Of a DNA stretch of 64,000 bases, positions 18,249 through 26,838 are shown one piece after another. How positions within the stretch are numbered: position 1 is the stretch's first letter; each line of letters begins with the position of its first letter. The stretch covers positions 20,638 to 84,637 of the forward strand of contig CAZCAC010000021.1 in the NCBI GenBank assembly GCA_964496575.1, read 5' to 3'. This stretch comes from CAZCAC01 sp964496575 (lineage in GTDB: Bacteria > Planctomycetota > UBA1135 > GCA-002686595). Below the pieces are notes generated by a model. It worked only from the letters and a program-made list of their open reading frames with translations. It did no database searches and had not been told where the DNA came from. The translations under genes were made by a program, and so were the position numbers.

Positions 18249-18397
18249 GAATCCGGTGCGAAAGTCCGGCACCCGGTCATCAGGGATGATGTGACCAGCG
18301 GATGAACGCTCCCCACCCCTCCAGTCGATTGGAGGTCCAGCGGTGGTGCGAATCCCAATCCCGCCCTGACGATTCCCGTCCCTCCCAGGAGATGATC
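18249..18397 (+). promoter_or_regulatory. Possible structured 5' leader RNA
   Basis: The untranslated stretch after the TATAAT box can fold into at least three adjacent hairpins: GGTGC/GCACC (18256-18274), TCATC/GATGA nested within GGTCA/TGACC, and CCTCCA/TGGAGG around GTCGAT. CCAGCGG occurs twice, and GGTGCGAA appears in both halves. The ribosome site AGGAG (18387-18391) comes 6 nt before ATG 18398. It does not match any riboswitch consensus I know; cobalamin-like bases are present but the core CCCCGCAACTG block is missing. Confidence 0.3.
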
Positions 18398-21061
18398 ATG
18401 CTCTCCCCTGCTCTGCGGATTTCAGTTCTGCTCCCGATCTGCGCCTGCCTCGTGAGCCTCGACTCGAACGAGGACGGCCTGATGGGTACTCCGTTCGATG
18501 TCGGATACGACCACGCGAGTGAACCGGCTGTCGCGACGATCGCGGAAAACGATACGGTGCCCGGGGGCCTCACCGCGGCGGACTGGTCCAGCATCCACAC
18601 CGCGTACGAGGCGGGCCGGCACGCTGCCTTCGCCGTCGACGGGGGCGGCTTTCGAGCGCGAAACCCCGGACAGCAATGGACGACTCGGTTCGATGGCCGC
18701 GGCTTCCTCACCGAGCCCGACGCCGGCAGCTGGACGTGGGGGCTCGAGCTGGAGAGCTACGGCTTCCCGGGGGCCGAACGCGTGGTCGCCAACCCTTCGA
18801 GCTTGACCGCGGACGGCGGGCGCGTCTCCTACGAGTGGGATACGGCCCTCGAAGAGTGGTACGTCAACGACACGCGCGGTCTCGAGCACGGCTACACCCT
18901 CCGACGACGTCCCGGCGGTGAGTACGAGGCGGGCAAAGGCCCGCTGACCTTCACGCTCGGAGTGCGTGGTGAGCTGTACCCGAAGGTGGATGCCGATGGT
19001 CGGGGGGTGTCCTTTCTGGATGACGTGGGCGCGACAGCACTCACCTATACCAAGCTCTGCGTGTTCGATGCCGAAGGGCCATCGCTGGAGGCATGGTTCC
19101 AGCACGCCTCGAACGGGTTGCTTCTCTCGATCGACGAGGAGGAGGCGCTCTACCCCCTGACGATCGATCCCGTCGCACAGCAGGCCTACCTGAAGGCCTC
19201 CAATACCGACCCTGGGGATCAGTTCGGTCATTCCGTGGCCGTGTCCGGTGATACGGTCGTGATCGGAGCGCCCGGCGAACAGAGCACCGCTACCGGTGTG
19301 AATGGCGATCAGAGCTCCAACCACTGGACCTCGGCCGGCGCGGCCTACGTGTTCGTGAGAAACGGCGCGACCTGGAGCCAGCAGGCGTATCTCAAGTCCT
19401 CCAACACTGGCTACGACGATCATTTTGGCCATTCCGTGGCGGTTGATGGCGACCTCATCGTCGTCGGGGCTCCTCACGAGGACAGCGGCGCCACGGGCGT
19501 CAACGGCAACCAGCTGGACGAATCAAAATCGCGCTCCGGTGCTGCCTACGCGTTCGTGAGGCACGGTACGACCTGGAGCCAACAGGCATACCTCAAGGCT
19601 TCCAATACGGGACATGGCGACTTCTTCGGTTACTCCGTGGCCGTATCCGGCAATACCGTGGTGGTCGGTGCCCAGCTGGAGAAGAGCAACGCCACCGGGG
19701 TGAACGGAAGCCAGAGCGACAACAGCGCAACCGCTGCCGGTGCCGCGTACGTGTTCTCGAGAACGGCCGGGGTCTGGGCCCAGCACGCCTATCTCAAGGC
19801 CTCCAACACCGATCCGTCGGACCTGTTCGGTTTCTCCGTGTCGATCTGCGGTGATCTGGCAGTAGTCGGCGCCCACGGAGAGGACAGTGGCGCCGGTGGA
19901 GTGAACGCCGATCAGAGCGACAACTCCAGCCATGGCGCCGGCGCGGCCTACGTGTTCGTCAGACAGGCGGGGAGCTGGAGTCAGCGAGCCTATCTCAAGG
20001 CCACCCATTCCCGGAGCAACAATGGCTTCGGCCGGAGCGTTGCCGTTTCGCGCGAGACCGTGGTGATCGGCGCCCGATCGGAGGATGGCGGCTCGACCGG
20101 CGTGAACGGCAACCCGAATGACACCAGCGCCAAGAACGCCGGCGCCGCCTACGTGTTCGTGCGGCGCGGGACCACCTGGAGCCAGCAGGCGTACCTCAAG
20201 GCCTCGAATACCAACACGATGGACCTGTTCGGCACGTCCGTCGCCGTATCGGACGATACGGTGGTGATCGGGGCACCCAGCGAATCCAGCATCGCGGTCG
20301 GCGTGAACGGCATGCAGGACGACAACAGCGCCTCACGTGCCGGTGCGGCCTACGTATTCGTTCGACGAGACTCGGAATGGAGCCAGAAGGCGTATCTCAA
20401 GGCCTCGAACACCGACACCGGGGACAACTTCGGAATCTCCGTGGCGGTTTCCGGCGACCTGGCGGTGATCTGTGCACGAGGCGAGGACAGCGGTGCAATC
20501 GGAATAGGAGGCGATCAGTTCGACAATGGCGCCGCCGGATCGGGCGCGGCCTACACCTTCGATCTCGAAGCGCCACAGAGTGGCTACTCCTTCTGCTTCG
20601 GCGACCCCGGCAGCGGTACGCCCTGCCCGTGCAACAACGACAACGACGGGAGTATTCCGGGCTCGGGGTGCGACAACGGCTACTTTGCCTCCGGGGCTCA
20701 ACTCAAGGGCAGCGGATTGGCCAGCATCAGCGCTGACTCGCTGGTGCTGATCTGTACCCATGTCGAACCGTTCAACGCGAGCCTCTACGTCCAGGGGAAC
20801 AATGACCTCTCACCCGGCACCGTCTGGGGTGACGGCATTCGCTGCGTCGGCGGCGATTTGAAGCGACTCCAGATCCGCTTCTCGGATGGGTCGGGAACCT
20901 CCACCTCGACCACGGGGCTCGCTGCCCTGGCGGGCAATGTCATGCCGGGAGATATCAAGTACTACCAGTGCTGGTACTGGGCCACGGAGAATCCGCCCTG
21001 CGGAGACTGGGTCCACTTCGTCAACACGTCGAATGGATACACGGTGACCTGGCTGCCCTGA
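18398..21061 (+). CDS. Secreted FG-GAP repeat protein with 7 tandem 67-residue units and the C-terminal domain
   Basis: An 887-residue secreted protein. ATG 18398 is 6 nt from AGGAG and starts a signal peptide (ALRISVLLPICACLVSL). Residues ~30-260 form an N-terminal module also seen in large FG-GAP proteins, ending YPLTIDPVAQQ. Seven near-identical 67-residue units follow, each AYLKASNT..D.FG.SVAVSGD.VVIGA.....GVNG.Q.......GAAYVFVR...WSQQ. This is an integrin-alpha-like beta-propeller. The last ~150 residues are the Cys-rich C-terminal domain: FCFGDPGSGTPCPCNND, PGSGCDNG, WGDGIRCVGG, YYQCWYW and final YTVTWLP. It is probably a surface or extracellular adhesion protein; partners are unknown. 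Confidence 0.9.
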   Translation: MLSPALRISVLLPICACLVSLDSNEDGLMGTPFDVGYDHASEPAVATIAENDTVPGGLTAADWSSIHTAYEAGRHAAFAVDGGGFRARNPGQQWTTRFDGRGFLTEPDAGSWTWGLELESYGFPGAERVVANPSSLTADGGRVSYEWDTALEEWYVNDTRGLEHGYTLRRRPGGEYEAGKGPLTFTLGVRGELYPKVDADGRGVSFLDDVGATALTYTKLCVFDAEGPSLEAWFQHASNGLLLSIDEEEALYPLTIDPVAQQAYLKASNTDPGDQFGHSVAVSGDTVVIGAPGEQSTATGVNGDQSSNHWTSAGAAYVFVRNGATWSQQAYLKSSNTGYDDHFGHSVAVDGDLIVVGAPHEDSGATGVNGNQLDESKSRSGAAYAFVRHGTTWSQQAYLKASNTGHGDFFGYSVAVSGNTVVVGAQLEKSNATGVNGSQSDNSATAAGAAYVFSRTAGVWAQHAYLKASNTDPSDLFGFSVSICGDLAVVGAHGEDSGAGGVNADQSDNSSHGAGAAYVFVRQAGSWSQRAYLKATHSRSNNGFGRSVAVSRETVVIGARSEDGGSTGVNGNPNDTSAKNAGAAYVFVRRGTTWSQQAYLKASNTNTMDLFGTSVAVSDDTVVIGAPSESSIAVGVNGMQDDNSASRAGAAYVFVRRDSEWSQKAYLKASNTDTGDNFGISVAVSGDLAVICARGEDSGAIGIGGDQFDNGAAGSGAAYTFDLEAPQSGYSFCFGDPGSGTPCPCNNDNDGSIPGSGCDNGYFASGAQLKGSGLASISADSLVLICTHVEPFNASLYVQGNNDLSPGTVWGDGIRCVGGDLKRLQIRFSDGSGTSTSTTGLAALAGNVMPGDIKYYQCWYWATENPPCGDWVHFVNTSNGYTVTWLP
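19184..20575 (+). repeat. Seven in-frame ~201-bp tandem repeats inside the FG-GAP gene
   Basis: Each unit begins with a variant of GCCTACCTGAAGGCCTCCAA (AYLKASN) and encodes 66-67 residues. The units are very regular at the protein level but diverged at the DNA level, so they have been kept by selection rather than copied recently. Confidence 0.85.
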
Positions 21062-21149
21062 TACGGAGCCCGCGCAATCTCCGCCATCTTCGCTGGACGG
21101 TCATACGGGAGAGTCACGAAGATGGTGGAGATTCCGCGGGCCCGGTATC
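21060..21149. repeat. Long inverted repeat at convergent gene ends
   Basis: Arms at 21060-21092 and 21117-21149 match at 29 of 33 positions with a 24-nt loop. The left arm starts inside the FG-GAP stop codon (TGATACGGAG) and the right end reads CGGTATC. The stop codon of the convergent membrane protein is in the loop, so its last codons lie in the right arm. It shares CAATCTCCGCC with the repeat at 35.4 kb. Probably a bidirectional terminator. Confidence 0.65.
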
Positions 21150-22541
21150 CGAGGTGTCTACCGTCGGCGGACTCGGTGCTTTCGGTGTCGGCCCTGCTCG
21201 AGTCCTGAGCCGGCGCCGCTGACCGGCGCCCCCCGCTCTCATCGACTCGGAGAGGCTGACGATCACGGCGAGGGAGAAGTACCAGCCGAAGGTGACCTGC
21301 CCGAAGTAGGAGACCGCCATGAAGTTGGTGACGTGGCAGAGCAGGCTCACCCCGAGAGCCCACGACAGGATCGCTCGCTCGCGATTCACGCCCGCGCTGC
21401 GCCACAGGTATCCCACCCGGCCAAAGCACATCCAGATGACCAGGACGAAGAGCACGAGTCCGAGGAACCCGCCGCGAACACCGGTCAGCACGAACTCGTT
21501 CGTGACGTCCTTCAGGGCTCCGTAGGCATCCCAGCTCTCGGTGCTCTTCGTCCCGATCAGGGCCCACTCGGGGAAATTGGCGATCGCTCGATCGATGAGA
21601 AGGGCGCGGTGATAGCCGGTCGAGCCTCCGGACACGTCGATTCTGGCGAGCAGGAACCACACCGGGCGACTCATGACCAGATGCAGCGCGACCAGACCGA
21701 CGACCACGGAGTAGCGGAGGAGCCTCGTGTGGTGCCGGAAGAGGAACCACCCACCAGCACCCAGTCCGACCATCAAGGAGATGATCGGGGTGCTCGAGGC
21801 GCAGGTGATCATGATGATGAGCGCGCAGACCGAGCCCATGAAAGCGGCGAGGCGGTTGGCTCGGGAACGTCCCCACCAGAGCGCGACCATGTACGGCATC
21901 AGCGCGACCCAGAAGCAGCCGGCGAGGATGGGGTGAGGGAAGGCTCCCTGGCAGCGCAGGCGCCCCTCGCGGATCACGGGGGTCTCGGGGACGCCTCCGA
22001 AGATGGAGAAGATGTTCTGGCCGGTCGTCGATTCGCGGACGAAGGCGATGCTCACCACCACGGCGAGCACGGCGAGCCCGACGCTGAAGGTGCGCAGGTC
22101 ATCCCACGTGCGCACCAGACATCGAATGATGAAGTAGAGCCCGAGCCCCTCGAACATCTTCCCGGCGACCCAGACCGCGGCGCCGGAACTCTCCCACAGG
22201 AGGATGTAGGCGGCCGAATAGGCGAGGCCCCACAGAACCATGACCGTGTCCGGAGCCTGCCAGCGTATTCCCCGGTACTCCCCGCGCAAGAGCAGCCGGA
22301 GGCACCCGATCAGGACCATGATCTTCAGGACCGTGAAGTCGAGGCCCAGGAGGGTCACGCGCTGCGCGCTGGGGATCAGGCAGACCAGGGCCAGGATGGG
22401 CAGCAGCGAGTACTTTCTCGGCAGAAAGAGGGCGAGAAGACCAAAGCCCGCCAGCACCACGCCGGCCAGGGGGTGGAGCATGGTCTGGTTGAAGTGCTCC
22501 AGTTCGCCGAACGCCGGGTCTTCGAGAGCGTCTTGTATCAC
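21114..22541 (-). CDS. O-antigen ligase/polymerase-like membrane protein (Wzy/WaaL type)
   Basis: A 475-residue integral membrane protein with about 10-12 hydrophobic helices and a large periplasmic loop in the C-terminal half (ESTTGQNIFSIFGGVPETPV, then RCQGAFPHPILAGCF). This layout and the FPHPI/H-containing loop fit the O-antigen ligase / polymerase superfamily. It would polymerise or ligate the flipped polysaccharide at the periplasmic face. The C-terminal ~40 residues are hydrophilic and overlap the long inverted repeat. It lies between a plus-strand secreted protein and the sugar transferase. Confidence 0.85.
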   Translation of the reverse strand: MIQDALEDPAFGELEHFNQTMLHPLAGVVLAGFGLLALFLPRKYSLLPILALVCLIPSAQRVTLLGLDFTVLKIMVLIGCLRLLLRGEYRGIRWQAPDTVMVLWGLAYSAAYILLWESSGAAVWVAGKMFEGLGLYFIIRCLVRTWDDLRTFSVGLAVLAVVVSIAFVRESTTGQNIFSIFGGVPETPVIREGRLRCQGAFPHPILAGCFWVALMPYMVALWWGRSRANRLAAFMGSVCALIIMITCASSTPIISLMVGLGAGGWFLFRHHTRLLRYSVVVGLVALHLVMSRPVWFLLARIDVSGGSTGYHRALLIDRAIANFPEWALIGTKSTESWDAYGALKDVTNEFVLTGVRGGFLGLVLFVLVIWMCFGRVGYLWRSAGVNRERAILSWALGVSLLCHVTNFMAVSYFGQVTFGWYFSLAVIVSLSESMRAGGAGQRRRLRTRAGPTPKAPSPPTVDTSDTGPAESPPSS

Positions 22542-22706
22542 GAGGGTCCTCCCGCCCAGCCTACAACATGAGGTGACCGCGCCCGATGGTCCGTGGAGCG
22601 TTCTGGCCGACTCCGTCCAGCGTTCCGAGAGGATTCGCCTCGATCGATGTGGGCAGTACCATGCCCGAGTGAACGATCAATGGGGCGGAGGGTCAAGGGA
22701 GACGAC

Positions 22707-22758
22707 GGACGCCGCTCGGTCCGGACAGCTCGAGGGCTGCCCCGGCCGAGCGGCGTCC
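22707..22758 (-). terminator. Hairpin terminator after the sugar transferase
   Basis: GGACGCCGCTCGG (22707-22719) and CCGAGCGGCGTCC (22746-22758) pair perfectly over 13 bp, and the inside can pair further. It starts 29 nt past the TAG of the sugar transferase gene on the minus strand. Confidence 0.6.
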
Positions 22759-22786
22759 GGGCCGCGCTCGGGTCTCGTCCGAGCGG

Positions 22787-24115
22787 CTAGTAGGCTCCTT
22801 TTCCGCTCACGACCGCCTCGGCGGTCCGCAGGAGCAGCATCAGGTCCAGGCTCATCGACCGACGCTGCGCGTAGCGCAGGTCCATGCGCACCCACTCCTC
22901 GAAGCCGATCTCGCTGCGTCCGCTGACCTGCCAGACACAGGTGAGGCCGCCCTTCACGTTGAGGCGCTCGCGCTGCCAGGGCTCGTACTCCGCCACCTCG
23001 TTCAGCATCGGGGGGCGGGGTCCGACGAGGGTCATGTCGCCGCGCAGCACGTTCCAGAGCTGAGGCAGCTCGTCGATGCTGGTCTTGCGCAGGAATCGGC
23101 CGATGGGCGTCATCCGCGGGTCGTTCTTGATCTTGAAGATGGGGCCGTCCTTCTCGTTGCTCTCGGCGAGCTGCTCACGGATCTTCTCGGCGTCCACGCG
23201 CATGGAGCGGAACTTGAAGAACCAGAAGGGCTTGCCCCCCTGACCGGCGCGCTGCTGCTTGAAGATGATGGGCCCCTTGGACGTGACCTTGACGAGGATG
23301 CCCACGACCAGGAACAGCGGGGCCAGGAGCATCAACGCGGTGCCCGAAACGGCGATATCGAGAAGCCGCCGGAGCAGCGAAACCTCGGTGGTTTCGAGCG
23401 GACCGATATCGAGCGCGAACGCCTTTTCCTTGCAGGCGTGTTCCTTCTGGAGGTCCGGTTCCCGCTGGGCCTCCTCTTCCTCTGCTTCCGTCGGGGCCTC
23501 GAGCTCCTCCGCCGTCGGCAGCGGACCGGCCGTGGTGTCCGGCTGTGTCCTGACCGCGGACTCCCGCTCCAGGAGGGCGACCCCACCTCCCGTACGAGTC
23601 GCCGCCTGACCACCGCTCCGAGAGGCCTCGCCGCCCTGGGTGAAGTCGTCGTCGAGCTCGTCTCCGTCGTCCGCGGCGGAATCCACGGGGTCGTCGGGCC
23701 CGGAGTCGGAAACTTCTTCCACGATCGGGTAGGAGTGGATCCGGTAGCCGAAATCCACGCCGATCTCCGCCGCCTGGCGGAGAATGGCGTCGACCAGGGC
23801 CTCGGTCCCCTGCTCGTCGGTCTCGGGCAAGAGGGCCGCGAGTCGCTCAGCGCCCAGGCAACCGACGGTGTCGTAGCAGCGTACCCGCTCCTCGAGGATG
23901 GGCAGCAGATCGGTCGCTCGCGAGCTCTTCGGGTCAGAGGGCTGGAATACCACCAGGGAGAAGGACCTCAGATTCCTGATGGCCAGTGCCTTCTCTCGCT
24001 GAAAAGCTGCCTTGAACTCGGGTTGACTGACCGCGAATCGACTCCCGCGCGTCGAACGCCTCAGCCAGGTGAACAGTCCAGTGGGCCTCAGTTTTCCAAT
24101 TAGGAACACCGTCAC
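22787..24115 (-). CDS. Polyprenyl-phosphate sugar transferase with degenerate GGDEF-like N-terminus
   Basis: A 442-residue membrane phosphoglycosyl transferase that starts lipid-linked repeat-unit synthesis by moving sugar-1-phosphate to undecaprenyl phosphate. The C-terminal half is the bacterial sugar transferase domain: RLLDIAVSGTALMLLAPLFL helix, FKQQRAGQGGKPFWFFKFRS, DELPQLWNVLRGDMTLVGPR and GLTCVWQVSGR. The N-terminal ~150 residues look like a GGDEF fold (RCYDTVGCLGAERLAALLPE), but the GG[DE]EF signature is replaced by GAERL, so no cyclase activity is expected. A ~100-residue acidic low-complexity linker joins the two. The start is GTG at 24115, or the GTG two codons later, which has better ribosome-site spacing. 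Confidence 0.9.
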   Translation of the reverse strand: MTVFLIGKLRPTGLFTWLRRSTRGSRFAVSQPEFKAAFQREKALAIRNLRSFSLVVFQPSDPKSSRATDLLPILEERVRCYDTVGCLGAERLAALLPETDEQGTEALVDAILRQAAEIGVDFGYRIHSYPIVEEVSDSGPDDPVDSAADDGDELDDDFTQGGEASRSGGQAATRTGGGVALLERESAVRTQPDTTAGPLPTAEELEAPTEAEEEEAQREPDLQKEHACKEKAFALDIGPLETTEVSLLRRLLDIAVSGTALMLLAPLFLVVGILVKVTSKGPIIFKQQRAGQGGKPFWFFKFRSMRVDAEKIREQLAESNEKDGPIFKIKNDPRMTPIGRFLRKTSIDELPQLWNVLRGDMTLVGPRPPMLNEVAEYEPWQRERLNVKGGLTCVWQVSGRSEIGFEEWVRMDLRYAQRRSMSLDLMLLLRTAEAVVSGKGAY

Positions 24116-24691
24116 TCTCCAGGTTTCTTTTGAGCATACGGGCGCATTCTCTGCTGTATACGCACGCGTATGTTGCGATGGCGCGCCGGGCTCGGACCTT
24201 CTCGCCCGGTTCTCCCTGCGGTTTTCCCTGTTGCCGAGGCCCGGGTCATGCGCGAGCGTGCCAGATGTGGGAGCAGATCAAGCACTTGGCTTCGACACCC
24301 GGGAGACTATCCCACCACGGCGAAAAAGCAAACGGGACGTCCGATAGTTTTGCACGAGAACAAGGAACGCCCAATCTTCGACGATTCGTTCGCGCGACCG
24401 ACATTCACTCACCGCGTCCACCTGGAAAGATCTTCCGGGTGCCCTCTCGAGAGTCCGACGCGGCCCGGGTCTCGCGATACGACACCTGGCGTGGCCGTGC
24501 TTCGCTCGCTCGGAGGAGATCACTGAAGGAGCTCCTGTCGCTCCCGAGCCGACTCTGACCCTGGTTCACGATAGGGCTGAAGTCGACGGCGAGGTTGGCC
24601 GACACAGTCGATACCGGAGTCCCGGAAGGGCCTACCGGTCCCCATCGATGCACAGAGCCAGGAGCCAACCCCCACGACGCTCGGTCAGACC
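24116..24691. other. Divergent regulatory region between sugar transferase and ACP genes
   Basis: No convincing gene lies in these ~575 bases. Base composition is lower in GC than the flanks around 24310-24400. The region must contain promoters for both the minus-strand sugar transferase and the plus-strand ACP cassette. Apart from the short palindrome at 24158, I see no clear structured RNA. Confidence 0.5.
24158..24171. promoter_or_regulatory. Short palindrome upstream of the sugar transferase
   Basis: ATACGC and GCGTAT surround AC, 43 nt upstream of the sugar transferase start. It is a possible operator. A 14-bp palindrome can arise by chance, so confidence is low. Confidence 0.25.
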
Positions 24692-24958
24692 ATGAAGATG
24701 CAAGAGTACAAGGAGAGTGTCCGCCAGTTCATCACCGACAACTTCCTCTACGGAGAGGGCGGTGATCAGCTCGCTGACGATGCATCGTTCCTGGAGGAGG
24801 GGATCATCGATTCCACCGGCGTGCTGGAGTTGATCACGTTCCTCGAGGATGAGTTCCGCCTGGAGATCGACGACATGGAGCTCGTACCCGAGAACCTGGA
24901 TTCGGTGAACAACGTGGCCGGCTTCATCCTCTCGAAGAGCAAGAGGGCCGCGGGCTAG
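24692..24958 (+). CDS. Acyl carrier protein
   Basis: An 88-residue acidic four-helix carrier protein. The 4'-phosphopantetheine site is the Ser in EEGIIDSTGVLELI (DST instead of the usual DSL/DSM), followed by FLEDEFRLEIDDMEL. It is not next to fatty-acid genes but begins a cassette with a NadE-like enzyme 60 nt downstream, then a methyltransferase, and faces an AMP-ligase. It probably carries an acyl or amino-acyl group to be transferred to the polysaccharide or its precursor; that role is inferred. No strong ribosome site precedes ATG 24692, and ATG 24698 is an alternative. Confidence 0.9.
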   Translation: MKMQEYKESVRQFITDNFLYGEGGDQLADDASFLEEGIIDSTGVLELITFLEDEFRLEIDDMELVPENLDSVNNVAGFILSKSKRAAG

Positions 24959-25020
24959 GCGAGGGCCGCCCGCCGGTCGAGAGCTCCGACGAGGCGTCGG
25001 ACACGACAACGGAGGACATG

Positions 25021-26031
25021 ATGACGAGGACGGACCGCTTTTCTCGGGAAGTGCTGAGGCTGGACGCGGAACTCGAGGTCGAGCGCATCTGCGCGTCGAT
25101 CAGAAACACGATTTCCAAGGTCCTCCGGCGACGGGGGGCCGTCGTGGGGCTCTCCGGAGGCGTCGACAGCAGCGTGGTTGCCGCGCTCTCCGCCCGGGCG
25201 CTCGGCCAGGATCGGGTCCTGGGCCTCTTGATGCCGGAGACCGACTCGTCGCACGAGAGCGTCACGCTGGGCCGCGAGGTCGGCGAGGTGCTGGGGATCG
25301 AGACCATCATCGAGGATGTCGGACCGATCCTCGAGGGAGCCGGTTGCTATCGGCGCCGGGACGAGGCGATCCGACAGGTGATCCCCGAATACGGCGAGGG
25401 GTACAAGAACAAGCTGGTCGTGCCCAGCATCCTCGCGAACACCGGCTTCCGCCGCTTCAAGATCGTCGTGGAGTCGCCGGACGGGGTCGTGTCCGAGGCC
25501 AATCTGCCCGTGGACGCCTTCCTCGCCGTCGTCGCTGCGACGAACTTCAAGCAGCGCGCCCGCAAGATGATGGAGTACCACTACGCGGATCGACTGCAGT
25601 ACGCGGTCGCCGGGACGCCGAACCGGCTCGAGTACGATCAGGGCTTCTTCGTGAAGAACGGGGACGGTGCCGCCGACTTCAAGCCGATCGCACACCTGTA
25701 CAAGACCCAGGTCTACCAGCTCGCCGAGTACCTGGGGATCCCCGAGGTGATCCGGACGGCGACGCCGACCACGGACACCTACTCGATGGCCCAGACCCAG
25801 GAGGAGTTCTTCTTCTCGCTGCCGTACGACAAGATGGACCTGTGCCTGTACGGAGTGAATCACGAGATTCCCCCGGGAGAGGTCGCCGAGGTGATCGGCC
25901 TGACCGAGGAGCAGACGAGGCGCGTCTACGTCGATATCGACTCGAAGCGCCGGGGAACGTCGTACCTGCATGCGCCGGCGCTGCAGGTGGATGACGTCCC
26001 GCTCGAAGCAGGGGGGGGCGAGAGCGACTGA
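25021..26031 (+). CDS. NadE-like ATP-pyrophosphatase (amide ligase), no glutaminase domain
   Basis: A protein of about 336 residues related to ammonia-dependent NAD synthase. VGLSGGVDSSVVAALSA is the ATP-pyrophosphatase loop, and AGTPNRLEYDQGFFVKNGDG and LYKTQVYQLAEYLGIPE match the NadE core. The downstream substrate motif differs: TPTTDTYSMAQTQEEF replaces P-x-A-D-L-x-x-G-Q-T-D-E. There is no N-terminal nitrilase domain. Its company (ACP, AMP-ligase, two AsnB proteins, methyltransferase) suggests it makes an amide or guanidino group on a sugar or carrier-bound acid rather than NAD. The second of two adjacent ATGs is preferred because GGAGG is 5 nt away. Confidence 0.85.
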   Translation: MTRTDRFSREVLRLDAELEVERICASIRNTISKVLRRRGAVVGLSGGVDSSVVAALSARALGQDRVLGLLMPETDSSHESVTLGREVGEVLGIETIIEDVGPILEGAGCYRRRDEAIRQVIPEYGEGYKNKLVVPSILANTGFRRFKIVVESPDGVVSEANLPVDAFLAVVAATNFKQRARKMMEYHYADRLQYAVAGTPNRLEYDQGFFVKNGDGAADFKPIAHLYKTQVYQLAEYLGIPEVIRTATPTTDTYSMAQTQEEFFFSLPYDKMDLCLYGVNHEIPPGEVAEVIGLTEEQTRRVYVDIDSKRRGTSYLHAPALQVDDVPLEAGGGESD

Positions 26032-26118
26032 CGAGGAACCTCAGAGGTGCTGAAGCGCTGAGGGGACGCCCCTCAGCCGTTCCCGACCGCGAATGCATCT
26101 CGAGCCTTGATTGAAGTG

Positions 26119-26838
26119 ATGGACGACCAGAAGACCCTGCTGCAGCGAATCGCCGCCTTCATCAAGAGGAAGCGGTTCGCAGTTGCGCGCAGGTTGCTTC
26201 CGTCCGTCAAGGCACGCTACGAGCTGGAGCGCCAGGTCGGACCGATCGGGTTCTGGGACCAGCTGAGCGAATACCAGTTCAACTTCCTGAAGAGGATGGG
26301 AGTGCAGCCCCATCACCGGCTCCTGGACATCGGTTGCGGCCCCCTGCAGGGCGGTCTGCCGATGATCGAGTACCTGCACCCGGGCAACTACAGCGGCGTC
26401 GATCTCCGCCAGAAGGCGATCGAGACCGCCTACTCTCGGGTCCTGAGCGCTGGCCTCGTGACCAAGAACCCCCAGCTCGTCGTCTCGAGCAGCTTCGGCA
26501 AGGACGAGCTCGGAGACCGCCAGTACGACTACGTGTGGGCGACCCAGATCCTCTGCCACCTGGACGAGAGCCTGATCGACCGGCTGCTCGAGCAAGTGGC
26601 TGCGCGCCTCTCCGATGAAGGGCAATTTCTGGCGGACATCATCGGCACGACCAACAACGTGCGGGCCGACAGCCACTGGAATGGATTCTCCTTCCACCTC
26701 CACACGCCCGAGTTCCTCGAGGCGACCGGCGCTCGTCACGGACTGGAGATTCGAGACCTGGGTAGGATCGACGAGTTCGGTTATCCGGAGGCGATCGGGC
26801 TGCACACGAACCGGATGTTCTGCTTCACTCGAGTCTAG
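26119..26838 (+). CDS. Class I SAM-dependent methyltransferase
   Basis: A cytoplasmic methyltransferase of about 239 residues. Motif I is LLDIGCGPLQGG, followed by YSGVDLRQKAIETAY (acidic ribose-binding residue) and DYVWATQILCHLDE (motif II/III). The basic N-terminal helix (IKRKRFAVARRLLPSVKARYE) is typical of methyltransferases in polysaccharide loci. ATG 26119 is preferred over an in-frame TTG at 26107. It is the third gene of the ACP cassette, and its TAG stop overlaps the stop of the convergent ligase gene by 4 bp at CTAG. The likely acceptor is a sugar or its modifying group. Confidence 0.85.
   Translation: MDDQKTLLQRIAAFIKRKRFAVARRLLPSVKARYELERQVGPIGFWDQLSEYQFNFLKRMGVQPHHRLLDIGCGPLQGGLPMIEYLHPGNYSGVDLRQKAIETAYSRVLSAGLVTKNPQLVVSSSFGKDELGDRQYDYVWATQILCHLDESLIDRLLEQVAARLSDEGQFLADIIGTTNNVRADSHWNGFSFHLHTPEFLEATGARHGLEIRDLGRIDEFGYPEAIGLHTNRMFCFTRV

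Noticed and set aside
15445..18294. 949-codon plus-strand open frame
   Set aside because: It crosses both the minus-strand FG-GAP gene and the plus-strand cysteine-synthase-like gene in a different frame; no domain is visible.
18340..18375. tRNA T-arm (GTGCGAATCC)
   Set aside because: No 5-bp T-stem, acceptor stem or anticodon arm can be built around it.
18244..18380. Cobalamin riboswitch or RNase P-like RNA
   Set aside because: Some short matches (GGAA..GGTGCGAA, GAAAGTCCGG) are present, but the conserved core of either RNA is missing and the downstream gene has no link to B12.
19184..20575. CRISPR array from regular repeats
   Set aside because: The repeats are ~201 bp, coding, in frame and have no spacer pattern.
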